From NCBI GenBank assembly GCA_964017065.1, contig OZ024792.1:4397754-4461753 (forward strand): a stretch of DNA of 64,000 bases, read 5' to 3'. The position numbers and the translations under genes were made by a program. Of this stretch, positions 37,964 to 48,550 are shown piece by piece. Origin of the DNA: Haliclona indistincta. Its lineage: Eukaryota > Porifera > Demospongiae > Haplosclerida > Chalinidae. The notes below the pieces were generated by a model. It was given only the letters and a program-made list of their open reading frames with translations, did no database searches and was not told the DNA's origin. Numbering within the stretch: the stretch's first letter is position 1; every line of letters starts with the position of its first letter.

Positions 37964-38770
37964 AGTCTTCCTCAATTCTCACTTAACAAGCAGCTGCAAC
38001 AATTTGCCTAGTCACAGTTTAACAAGCCATGCACAAAGAAGCAACGCCCTTGTTTACTGTAGTATGATATGGTATTCACTATCATGTATAGCTTCATTCA
38101 GTCGATGAATAAGTGTATGTCTAATAAACAGTCTAAAGTCCAAAGTATAATATCCGAGTTTTGTTAAATCTTCGGCGCATGCGCGAAAGTTAAGGTACGG
38201 TACTTGTCGTTCGTTCTAGCTAGCATCGAGCTAGCATCCATTCCATCGCTCACTTCTGAAAGTCGGTAAAGGTATGAACAGGCTCAGTACGACAATGGCT
38301 TGCAATGTGACTCGTGGATTTTGCTAAAACGCAGCGCTTCCGTTCTCGAGTTATGGCTGGCTCACCGTCCTTGCTTGCCGCCCATCATGGAGCTCTCTGA
38401 CAACAAAAGCGCCTACTTAGGTACTTGTAGACTACATCTAAACAGCAGGACAGCTCTGAGGGTTGCGTAGACATCTAAAAAAGCGTACAGCTAGCATGGC
38501 GCAGCATCAGTGCAAAAGATCAGTACCAAAGGTTATTATTGCAGGACCCAGAGGGTATAACTATAAGCATAGTACAGATAATTATAAAACAGAGTTAGGG
38601 AAATTTAATCTTAAACAAGTCATCACTCTCACTGACGAGTAGTCCGAGTATGTCCTCGACAATTCCCAAGACACCAACCGTAACTGTCGCGCATGCGCAG
38701 AGGTTTTGTGAAATTCGTTCCGTTTATACCGTACCAATGGCCTGGTTATGCATAAGCTGGTCTCATGATG
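37964..38770. promoter_or_regulatory. upstream region of the Death-NHL gene with two NRF1-like palindromes
   Basis: Palindrome GCGCATGCGC occurs at 38175-38184 and 38689-38698 and matches the NRF1 consensus common in animal promoters. The part 38168-38450 is also present in inverted orientation at 63400-63690. On the minus strand, an ATG near 38391 is followed within about 25 bases by a GTGAGC donor, which could be an upstream first exon of the Death-NHL transcript. Confidence 0.4.
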
Positions 38771-38839
38771 ATGTCCTTTAGTAAGCTAGTTCAGGAAAGC
38801 TGGAGATGGTTGAGTAAGGATGTCTGTACAACATTGCAT

Positions 38840-39230
38840 CATGAGTTGATTGATGCGACACAGAACAGTGACGATAATTGCAATGAATGGGATGATAGCT
38901 AACTATCTCGAGAGAGATGGCCAACCTCAGTGCCCAGCGATACTGAGTAGTGAGAGGCTACACAGTCAAGAAACAAAAGAAAGTGAGTAATAAGACCATG
39001 TCTATAGCTACCTCTGCATGAGTATAGATTTTTAGTCGCTGCACGTATGCAAAAGTACACCACCTACCCAAGATAGTTTATCATAAAACAACCACATTTG
39101 TTGATTTTTATTATATCCATTAATTAATCGTTGTTTATCAACATGCAGAATAAGGATCTGAAGGAGTATGGAAGAGAATGAAAGCAACAAGTCTCAATAG
39201 AAACTACAATACTATAGCACAATGCTTGTT
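38840..39230 (+). pseudogene. relic of the 3' end of the EXTL2-like gene
   Basis: Sequence at 38840-38990 matches the end of exon 3 of the EXTL2-like gene (around 32820-32960: LIDVTQNCDDIAMN through GYTVK) but carries indels and a stop. Sequence at about 39145-39230 matches its last exon (SGFEGLWKRA..., LQYYSTMLVRHL), missing an internal block. It sits upstream of asteroid-like copy 2 exactly as the intact gene sits beside copy 1. It is therefore debris of a segmental duplication, not an independent gene. Confidence 0.8.
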
Positions 39231-39380
39231 AGACACTTATAGCAATCACATGCACTGCCTCCACTCCGCATCTCTTTTTTCAAAATACTTTTAATCAAAT
39301 ATTTTACAAGTATCAGCCTCCAAGCTAATATGCTGCACACATATAGCCTAATTTTGAAGCGGCACAAATTAAAGCAAGAA

Positions 39381-41081
39381 TTATATTAAGTTCAATTCTT
39401 GATTAATCTTCATTGCTGAATATAGATGCTTGTATAACCACTTTTCTTCTGACGATAATTTTTGAATTTCATCATCCAAGTCGTCACAATGCGCATAGTA
39501 CATGACTAAATTTCCATCAAAAAGAAATGCTGGTGTCACATATTGGAGAGGATTTCTAAGAATGTTGTTGAGCATTGCCGAGTCCTTGTAGACACACTGC
39601 CACTGAGCATATAAATGGAAGGACTCCAGAACTAGTCGGTTATTATTTGCTCTTCGTCTATAGTTGCCATTAGAACATCTCACAAAAGTGAGAATAAGTG
39701 CTTTGATCTGCTCTATTGAAGGATCAGCCTTCCTGGTCCAGTAGTAAGTAGCTGCTGCCACAAGCTGCCATTCTGTTTCTACCTTCTCTACACTACCATA
39801 CTCAAGAATGTTACAAAAATGAACTTTTCGCTTCTCAACAGCCAGTGACCTGATAGATCTAATACCAGGTAGTTTTCTATCGTCTACAGAATACACACTT
39901 TCAACATATTCCTCAACCATGCTTGATTCTTTTCGTACAAGCTCTACTACCTCATGTGACTGCAGAATACCATAGATTGCCTGACGTATGGGACGGCTAC
40001 AGTATTGTGCAGATTCTTTTGATGGGTCATCTGGTACAACACTGAGTGAATTCTGGGAAAAAATGAAAGCTTGCATTAACTGAGTAAGCCCAAATTGTCC
40101 GAGCCGATACTGTTTAAGTGTCCAGAAGGGTGAAAGAGTATCATCATCAGCAATGAATGACCCGGAAAACAAAGTGGTCTCAGAAATCCATTCTACCGTA
40201 TAAAATCCCCCTGCTCTTCTATAGCTTTTCATCACTCTTCTGCTGCACTCTTCTCCAACTGTTTTTTGAATGTAGAGTAAAAGAATTTCCAGAGATCTGA
40301 AATTAGCTAGATATTGTATAAGCAACTCAATTAAACGTGGTCTTGTTAATTGATCAGGCACTTCTACATCAAGACGTTCTATAATAGAACTCCTGAGATC
40401 ATCATGAAGCAACAAGTTTTCGATCGAGTCATTACCGGCAATTGCTGGTATGGCAAAACAAAGCTCTGGAGCGAGTAGGAAGGTTTGACAAAACTCATAT
40501 CTGTAATATACATCAGCATAAACTGGGCTTGATTCCCAATGCAAGCAATTCATTGGAATGTAGCCGTGTGTTAAGTTGAAGATGTAAAAGTCAGAATCAT
40601 CGGAGACTACAGGACAGCGATAGCTATTGGCCAATGCTGCTATGCCGGGGTCGCCTTCACCGTCGACATAAAAGAAAGGAATGCGTCTTTCTTCTAATAC
40701 ATCACGAAACACCTCTTTTGTCAGTACGGATAGGATGCAGCCAATACGGCGACCAGCAACTCCCGTATTAAAATAATCACAAATGTCTAGAATCGCCTTG
40801 GCACGGCGGCTACTATCACGTCTCTCATCAACCTTTTGCTGCCATTCAATGCCATCGAACACAAAAATAGGTGAGATTCCGTTGTCCAGTAGGCAATCAA
40901 TGAAGCCGAGGGTCGCCTCTCGTAACTGTCCGTATTGTCCTCCTTGATTCCACGAGATACGATTGTTCTTGCATATTGTGTAGCACACATTGTTACCATC
41001 CAGGACGAGCAGACCTTTGACACACTCATGCTTTAAAATAGAAGGCCTTCTCATCAAAGAAGCCAATCCTGGAATTCCCAT
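39381..41081 (-). CDS. asteroid (ASTE1)-like XPG-fold nuclease, copy 2
   Basis: A single exon of 566 residues starting MGIPGLASLM. It is the closest relative of copy 1, identical over long stretches (YFIFNL/GEGD/SDDSD regions, LRSSIIE, KVHFCNILEYG). It retains the acidic residues of the XPG N- and I-regions: VLDGNNV, FVFDGI, VDGEGDPGIA, VSDDSD. Differences from copy 1 include small in-frame indels near FNTGVAGRRIGC and SGSFIADDDTLSPF. The frame is intact, so it is probably expressed. Flanks are an EXTL2-like relic on the low side and G-alpha/copy-3-like debris on the high side. Confidence 0.85.
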   Translation of the reverse strand: MGIPGLASLMRRPSILKHECVKGLLVLDGNNVCYTICKNNRISWNQGGQYGQLREATLGFIDCLLDNGISPIFVFDGIEWQQKVDERRDSSRRAKAILDICDYFNTGVAGRRIGCILSVLTKEVFRDVLEERRIPFFYVDGEGDPGIAALANSYRCPVVSDDSDFYIFNLTHGYIPMNCLHWESSPVYADVYYRYEFCQTFLLAPELCFAIPAIAGNDSIENLLLHDDLRSSIIERLDVEVPDQLTRPRLIELLIQYLANFRSLEILLLYIQKTVGEECSRRVMKSYRRAGGFYTVEWISETTLFSGSFIADDDTLSPFWTLKQYRLGQFGLTQLMQAFIFSQNSLSVVPDDPSKESAQYCSRPIRQAIYGILQSHEVVELVRKESSMVEEYVESVYSVDDRKLPGIRSIRSLAVEKRKVHFCNILEYGSVEKVETEWQLVAAATYYWTRKADPSIEQIKALILTFVRCSNGNYRRRANNNRLVLESFHLYAQWQCVYKDSAMLNNILRNPLQYVTPAFLFDGNLVMYYAHCDDLDDEIQKLSSEEKWLYKHLYSAMKINQELNLI

Positions 41082-41289
41082 TTTGCAAAGATTGATGGAC
41101 CAGGATGGACCACACAACTCGCCTCTTGCACATGCGTATTCTGTCGGGCCGATGGATTATTCATAACTATAGATGGAATTTGCTGTGTTAGTGTATGAAT
41201 CAATTCATGTGTTATCGGTTAGCATCTACTTGGCTCGCAAAACACAAAGCACTGATAAACTAATCGTGGTGGTAAGGTTCACTGTGTGA

Positions 41290-41560
41290 GAAAGTGTCCA
41301 TTATAAAAACATGAGCCTGAGCGAGATTCGCACAATGAACATCAACATCATCAAAAATTATAAAACATGATACCACAAAATTGTGCCCTCAACCATTATT
41401 CGGGTAACTCGACTTTCCACGGTCAATAATGTCGGTTACAGGGCTTTGCAGGTTGCTTGACCAAACATTTGTTGCTAGCGCATAGATCTATGCATATACT
41501 TACTGGTGTCAGTAGCGAAGTAAAGTGAAGATAGACTGAAGACTATATACACCCTCATAA
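41290..41560 (-). pseudogene. relic of the asteroid copy 3 start / G-alpha 3' end
   Basis: ATGAGCCTGAGCGAGATTC near 41310 matches the sequence at the start codon of copy 3 (43675-43695). TTACTGGTGTCAGTAGCG near 41500 matches the last G-alpha exon (about 44014-44035), followed by a similar AGTAAAGTGA block. The two blocks lie about 195 bp apart here versus about 340 bp in the original, so there has been deletion. No open gene remains. The matches are short and by eye. Confidence 0.55.
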
Positions 41561-41904
41561 GGAACTATGGCATCGTCTCTACTAAATCTAATTGATCTGG
41601 AGTTGTTGCTACATTTTGATCAGGGTGCACACCTGATTGGAGATGCACTTGCAATTTAATTCTACATAGAATAATAATCTATGTACTTCACTCAGTTAAT
41701 TTTCACTCTATCCAGATAAAAATATGTCTAATGCTAATAATATTTATGAACTAATTGGTAACACTATAATAACTAGGCATGCACAATTGACACATTGATG
41801 TATTCTTAAGTAACAATTGATGCATCTCTACATGTAAGCAACATTGAATTAGCAAATCACCGGCACAACTCACACTTAAAAATAAATGTTAATTTGCAGC
41901 AATA
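41561..41904. other. AT-rich spacer, nothing seen
   Basis: No exon or repeat family was recognised. It probably includes the 3' UTR of asteroid-like copy 3. Confidence 0.4.
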
Positions 41905-43677
41905 TTAAAATATGTAAGTCCTAGGCAGGAATGCATGCTGATTAGTTAGTCCAGCTGAACTAGAGATGGCTGAATAAAGGTGCCTGTATAATAACCTCTC
42001 TTTTGGCGTAAAGATTTCTTCTTGAAAAATAGCACTCAGGCCTCTACAATGTGCATAGTACATAACCATCTTTCCATCAAATAGAAATGCTGGTGATGCA
42101 TAATAGAGTGGATTCATAAGAATGTTGTTGAGCATCACTGAATCCTTGTAGACACACTGCCATTGAGCATAACAATGAAATGAATTCATCCAGTCACGAA
42201 TCGGTACACGAAATGGCACATAATTTGTGCCAGTATAGCTACCATCAGAGCATCTCACAAAGGTAAGAACAAGAGCTTGGATCTGCTTTACTGAAGGGTT
42301 GGCCTTCTTTACCCAGAAGCAACTAGCTGCTACCACAAGCTGCCACCATTCTTCTAAACCATCTACACTACATCCAAGAATCTTGCATAAAATCAGGCTT
42401 CTGGTCTCAACTGATAGTGACTTAACGGACCAAATATCAGGCAGTGGTACACCTCTTACATAGTATACCCTTTCAACAGATTCCTGGACTATGCTTGACT
42501 CTTTTCGCACAAGTTCTGCAACACTCTGTTTGCTTGAATGCGGTCTCTCAAGAATACCATAGATTGCCTGACGTATGGGACGGCTACAGTATTGTGCAGA
42601 TTCTTTTGATGGGTCATCAGGTACAACTTGAAGTAAACACCTGCAAAGAACCAGAGATTGCATCAATTCATGGCCAAAACTCCCAAAGCGATATTGATAG
42701 TTTACCCACAATGGTAAATAAGTGCCATCTAGATACCGTAGTGCACTTGTTGATACCAGGGAAGTCTCTGAAATTTGACGTGTTACAATGTAAAATTCTC
42801 CCGCCCTTCTATAATTACTTTCCACTCTACGGCTGCATCCATGTCCACCACCTGGTAATCGCTTTATGCGGCGCAATAGAATTTCTAAGGACTTGTAATT
42901 GGCTAGGTATTTTATGACCAACTCAATTGAACGTAAATCTGATAAATTTTGATCAAGTGGCTCACAATGTCCTGCAAGAATCTTACTCTTGAGGAGATCG
43001 TCACGATTTAATAAGCTTGCAATAAAGTCATTACCCACAATTGCAGGTATGGCAAAACAAAGCTCTGGAGCAAGTCGGAAGGTTTGACAAAACTTATATC
43101 TATAATATACATCAGCATAAACTGGGCTTGCCTCCCAATACAAACGATCCATTGTAATGCAGCCATAGGTTAAATTGAAGATGCAAAAGTCAGAATCATT
43201 AGAGACTACAGGACAGTGATAGCTATTGGCTAATGCTGCTATGCTGGGGTCACCTTCACCATCGACAAAAAATGTTGGAATCTTTCGTTCTTTCAGGGTA
43301 TCACGAAAAACATCCTTTGTCAAAACTGACAGGCAGTCAGTTGGGTACCGTGATATGGTTCCGCTCAAGCTGTCACGAATGTCACAAATCGACTTATTAT
43401 GACGATCGAGTTTCGTTCCAGTCTTCTGCTGCTTGTAGTCAATACCATCAAACACAAAAACAGGAAATATACCATCGGCCAGTAGGCAATCAATGAAGCG
43501 GAGTGTTGCTGCACGAAACTCTCCATATTGACCTCCTTGGCTCCACGAGATACGACTTTCCTTACATATGGTAAAGCACACGTTGTTACCATCCAAGACA
43601 AGCAATCCTTCCACTACTTCACGCTTCCAAGCAGAGAAACGGCTGTTCACAAACGAAGTCAATCCCTGAATCCCCAT
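41905..43677 (-). CDS. asteroid (ASTE1)-like XPG-fold nuclease, copy 3
   Basis: A single exon of 590 residues, starting MGIQGLTSFVN. It is more diverged than copies 1 and 2 but collinear throughout. N-region motifs are GLLVLDGNNVCFTIC and FPVFVFDGIDYKQQ; I-region motifs are FFVDGEGDPSIAALANS and CPVVSNDSDFCIFNL. The SDDSD of copies 1-2 is SNDSD here, which matches more typical asteroid wording and keeps the key acids. The middle differs by several small indels (GGGHGCSRRVE, DGTYLPLWVNY). It ends with a short extension after the shared RHLYSAI. It lies about 265 bp from the 3' end of the G-alpha gene on the same strand. Confidence 0.85.
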   Translation of the reverse strand: MGIQGLTSFVNSRFSAWKREVVEGLLVLDGNNVCFTICKESRISWSQGGQYGEFRAATLRFIDCLLADGIFPVFVFDGIDYKQQKTGTKLDRHNKSICDIRDSLSGTISRYPTDCLSVLTKDVFRDTLKERKIPTFFVDGEGDPSIAALANSYHCPVVSNDSDFCIFNLTYGCITMDRLYWEASPVYADVYYRYKFCQTFRLAPELCFAIPAIVGNDFIASLLNRDDLLKSKILAGHCEPLDQNLSDLRSIELVIKYLANYKSLEILLRRIKRLPGGGHGCSRRVESNYRRAGEFYIVTRQISETSLVSTSALRYLDGTYLPLWVNYQYRFGSFGHELMQSLVLCRCLLQVVPDDPSKESAQYCSRPIRQAIYGILERPHSSKQSVAELVRKESSIVQESVERVYYVRGVPLPDIWSVKSLSVETRSLILCKILGCSVDGLEEWWQLVVAASCFWVKKANPSVKQIQALVLTFVRCSDGSYTGTNYVPFRVPIRDWMNSFHCYAQWQCVYKDSVMLNNILMNPLYYASPAFLFDGKMVMYYAHCRGLSAIFQEEIFTPKERLLYRHLYSAISSSAGLTNQHAFLPRTYIF

Positions 43678-43941
43678 GAGCCTGAGCGAGACTCAATCAT
43701 TATCTACTGAATCGATCACACCAGTTTATTTCTCCCACTATTATACACACAATTATTATAGTTAGTGACTGTAAACAAACAGATGGTGGTGAAAATACAA
43801 AAAAAGTTATAGACATGGGACTTGGCACACGAAAACATAAAGGCATACACAGAAGAAGACAATGTCAGTGAACATCAAAATCAGTGATCATCATCATATG
43901 ATACCAACCAGCTCAGAACATAATCCTAAACACTAGAGTGA

Positions 43942-46900
43942 TCAGAACATTCCAACGTCTCTGAGCTGCTTCCTAATCACAGTGTCAGTCACAGCGTCGA
44001 ACACAAACCGAATGTTACTGGTGTCAGTAGCGCAAGTAAAGTGAGGATAGATCTCCTTTAGCTCCTCTGTGCTGCCCTCTCTCATTCTACACTGTGCTAG
44101 AAACTCTTCTTTGATGAACTGCCGACCTGCTTCATATGTATTCGGTCCTGAAAGAAAAAAAAATTCAAAAAGTATAGGAAAAATGGTGATTGCTGCACCT
44201 GTGAATGATGGGAAATAGTTGCCGAGCGGAGATTTTTCAATTTTTTCTTCAAAGAGATCCTTTTTGTTCAGAAATAGAATTATGGCAGTTCGCTGAAACC
44301 AGCGATTGTTGCAGATTGAGTCAAATAGTGTCATGCTCTCCTTCATACGATTCTGAGAAAACAAAGAAGAAAAGAAGGACATTTAAAAATATTTTCGAAT
44401 GTATGAATGTAGGTGACGGTGTATCTGTTGGAGTATTTCTAGGCTAGACATGTGAAATTCCTAGGCTTTGTGCACTACCACCGGCAAGTTTTTCTGTCCG
44501 ATCCCGCAAGTAATCATTCTCCTTATAATATTTTCTCTCAATCAGTCAAGGAGGGTCCTTGACTACAGCTGACAGAGAGTACATTTCCTTGTTAGTGAAC
44601 ATCTGTTAGTTGTTTGTTAAATTGTTCAGGTTTCCTAGCTAGATTGTTTTTAGAGGAGAATTTTGTGCATACCAGGTGGTCCAAGCTCAATGAGTATGGT
44701 TGTTCCTAAGTATGATGTGTTTTGAACATGCACAATAACAAAAGTCACACCAGTGTTGGGGTATACTAGAAAGCAAGTCAACAACACATTAATGCTGAAC
44801 CATACACAACTTTACATGAAGTTTTTTTTAAAAACCATTCAGATGCCATCTTAAATGCAGTTAGCTGGATCATTACCCACTCAATGATTCATAACTAATC
44901 TCCTTTTATAAACAACCAGGACTGCCGAATTGACCAAATATGTACTCTACACGCTGTATCACATGAATAATAATTTTGTGCGTATTATACAACTCGGTAG
45001 ACTACTGAGTAAAATAAAATGGAACCTACCACACTTTCATCTTCTGCTAGAGTCAGGTCATAAGCCGAGAGAGCCACACAGAACACAATAGCTGTCACGT
45101 CTTCGAAACAATGAATCCACTTCTTACGCTCTGATCTTTGTCCACCAACATCTACCAACCTACACAACAAGTAACAACTATGACTTCCACATCTGTTTGT
45201 TTGTACAGTAATGTTTTAACCACACGCAGTTTTAGTGCTCACTTAAACTTTAGATGTTTGTGTTCGAACTCAGTCTCCACTATACCAGTTGTAGTGACTC
45301 GTGTACGCAACACATCTTGCTCTGACGGTACATAATCTTGAGCACCTAATCTGTCCAAATCATTTAGATAACTGGAAACAAAGAGGAAAAGTTAAATCCA
45401 GACATAAACTCACTACTTACTATTCTGCGGAGTCGTTGAGCTGATACTCTCTTGCACGTGCAAAACATTCTTGAAGACCTTTATCAGCCCACATACGTTT
45501 CATTACACCGATAAGCTCCTCTGAGAAATTTACTGTCAACCCATCTCCTACTATAGAGAAAAACTCCTCCTTATCTGTCTGTAGAGAGAAGATGAAAAGT
45601 TAGAGGCATTATTAAAAAGTTACTGACTTCTCTTTCTTCATCTTCGAAAGGAATTTCAAGTTTTTTCATTGCTCGTAGTATCGCAGAGAGTGACTGTACA
45701 GTATTGCTATAGACCACAGGTTTGTATTGAGAACACTCATCATTATTGTAACCATTATCGTGTATAATCCTGAGAGAAGGAAAGCATAATTATAAGGATT
45801 CACCAGAACATGTCTAAAAAACATCTGCACATCAAAAGCATAGAATAACCACAGACACCAGAGGAGTGTGTCTACATACCCATGTAAAAACAATTCCCAT
45901 AGTTGACATACAAGCAATGCTGCCAGTAGTGTCTGGCATGCTAAGATTAAAGACTAAATATCCAAGCTCTTTCTTTGTCACTCAACCACACTATGCCCAC
46001 AAAAATCACAGACTATTGTTAGCCTGAAAGTAGCTACTTGGATCAGCAAATACAATGTTGAAAAAACTATCCCTGGAGGAAAAATAATATTCTTAGCTGA
46101 GTGGGCATGATAATTTTTCTCATTCTCAACATCCTCCCCTCTCCCTCCAAGCAGCTAGCTATTACAGCATCAGAGACTATCATATCATTCCTGTAGCCAG
46201 AGGCCTATTGTGTTGATGCATGCACAGCACTCACTTCATTTGTTTGACAATTGTACTCTTTCCTGATTCACCAGCACCTGTACAACAAACAGGCAAAAGT
46301 GAAATTTAAAAACAGATCATCATACACTCACTTCCTGTAGCACACTAGTTATGGTTATCAGCAGACTATCACTATAGTACAACAGACAAGTACACTACTC
46401 ACATCAGTTTCTTCAAAGGTGCACCAAAAACTATTATTAGTAATACCAAGATAAAATGATATTATCACCATAACTACTACCACCACACACAGGATATGAG
46501 GGAGATGAGTGTCGCATTTAGCGACACAGAGTGCTAATAGAGTGTGAGATGATAAAAGGAAAGAGAACCAGTATAAAGGAAGACATAAACATGTCAGTAT
46601 CTATCACTTCCAGGCAAGGGACTCATGTACGCAGACAAACACTAAAACACTAACGCACATACTGACACCCACCAACTACTATATAGCTGTTTCTGACACG
46701 GAACTACGAGCTGCAGGCGGTCAATACCTTGTAGCTTTGAAAGTGTGAACACAAATCGGACAACTTGATTAATGCACTGAATGTACTTGTACACGTTAGT
46801 AGCCGTCACTGAGACGCTGCGTGGGTGTTTACACGATCACTACAACGCCTCAGTTACTGCTTGAAGTCATACAGTTTACTCAACAACTTTCACTAAATCT

Positions 46901-48430
46901 CAAGGCACTCTGTGATTCCCCTCTGGTCATGATTATCAAACCAATCCTGTACTACAGGCTAAAACACACCACAACAAAGACCCTCAGAGAGTCAGTTACC
47001 AACAATTAACAGGGAACTAAGATAACTTATACACACACTTTACGCTACAGCTATAAACGGAACTGCATTTACAAGAGTCAGCCTCCTGATGAGTCAAATT
47101 ATTTTTAACTAGCATGAGACACACTTGTGATTAAAACATAGAGGCTACGTCATGGTCTGTGTGTGTGCCAAGCAGTATGGAAAATGAAGTAGAATCCGAT
47201 TGGGTGAAGATAAAACAAACAGGACACACAGGAATACATAACAAGCATAACCTTGTTCATTCTTATTGAGCAACAAAGATTGATCATTTAGACGTGTGCA
47301 TGAGAGAGCACAGTACAAACAAACACACACACAGCCACCTGGACCAAGTTATTGAAATAATAATTTTAAAACTTGACATATAAGGCAGGCTTAGATAAGA
47401 CAATGGCTGCATGTGACTCAATGTGGTCCCAACAAGTACTGTTTGATAGCTCAATAAGCTTCTCCTAGCAGGTCAAAGTGCTTTAGTGACGTGACTATTT
47501 CAGAGATCTTGTATTCAACACCTGCCAAGTGATTCATTCAGTCACACGATCAAATTGCATGTTTCACAATAACAGTCCACTCGAAACAGCTCAAAATGCT
47601 ATCAAGTAAAGATATACAACGCTATTGATTGCAAACAGTGCATTAGATGCTTCATCAATACCTCCAAACACCCCATACCACCATACCCACAGGTACATGT
47701 CGTCAACAAGATATTTGTAAAATTCATTTTAAATAAGTAAAACACACAGGGTGGACAGCAGGTGGATATGCAAACTCTGAACTACAGGCAAAATATCAGG
47801 AATGAATAGAGACAGAACAAGCAGTTCATTGTCAGCCAGTATCATACACGAGGCAATCAGTGTGACATTACTATTAATTTTCTGATTAATTATTTTAACA
47901 CTGAACTGCGTTAAACTGCTTGCTGTGATGATGTGAGTCAGTGCTAGTTTATTGACAGTCAGTTCTGGTAGGCAATCACATGTAGAGATGACTGCAATAC
48001 ATGCAGTTGGACTCATACAGCCAATGTAGCATACTAAGAAATTATGTTAATCTGCTTTGGCAGCTGTCACACATTATGAAGGAAGTCTAACTATAAATGA
48101 TATTTCATACACAGAGCACATACAACAACAGCCCTCCGTCTGTGCGTGGAAGCCTGCTGTTTCTAGCTCAATATTCATAGGCAACCGCATGGTCGCAGGT
48201 GTACATGACTCAACAATGCCCAGTACAGCTAGTCTTGTAATACTATACAAGCCACACTCGTTCACTGCTCAGTATCTAGTTGTAAGTCTCAGTTATCGTC
48301 TCTCGATCTCACCTAACAGAAGTAGTTTGACTTCCTTAGAAGCGACTTCTCCATCCTTGCGCAGCGATCGATCGATGTCCCTTGAACGCAGCGCCGCTTC
48401 TCGCTCTTCGACACTAACTCCACAGCCCAT
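43942..48430 (-). CDS. heterotrimeric G-protein alpha subunit, Gi/o-like
   Basis: Eight exons close in frame to 359 residues: 48313-48430, 46235-46277, 45628-45769, 45421-45578, 45243-45371, 45030-45159, 44199-44352 and 43942-44147. The N-terminus MGCGVS carries the Gly2 myristoylation and Cys3 palmitoylation sites. Nucleotide-binding motifs are present: [15 protein letters not shown] (P-loop), [13 protein letters not shown] (switch I with the catalytic Arg), [12 protein letters not shown] (switch II with catalytic Gln) and LFLNKKDLF (NKxD). The guanine ring motif is [14 protein letters not shown]. The C-terminus is QLRDVGMF. Gi/o subunits normally have Cys four residues from the end, the pertussis-toxin ADP-ribosylation site; here it is Val. 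Overall wording is Gi/o-like, but assignment to a vertebrate subclass is uncertain. Intron 1 is about 2 kb. Confidence 0.92.
46278..48312 (-). other. large first intron of the G-alpha gene
   Basis: About 2 kb without any recognisable exon or repeat family on either strand. It is much longer than other introns in this gene, so it may carry regulatory sequence. Confidence 0.6.
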
Positions 48431-48550
48431 GACGTTTGGTGAAGACTCGAAATCAGCAGCAGTCGAGAGGTGAGAGAAATGAACACTGAAACAGTTTGCA
48501 CGCCAGACGTGGAGGGAGCGGTCAGTCACACTTCGTCACAACTGGACAGT

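Noticed and set aside
42444..42917. 157-codon + strand frame opposite asteroid copy 3
   Set aside because: It is the antisense of a well-supported coding exon and shows no family resemblance.
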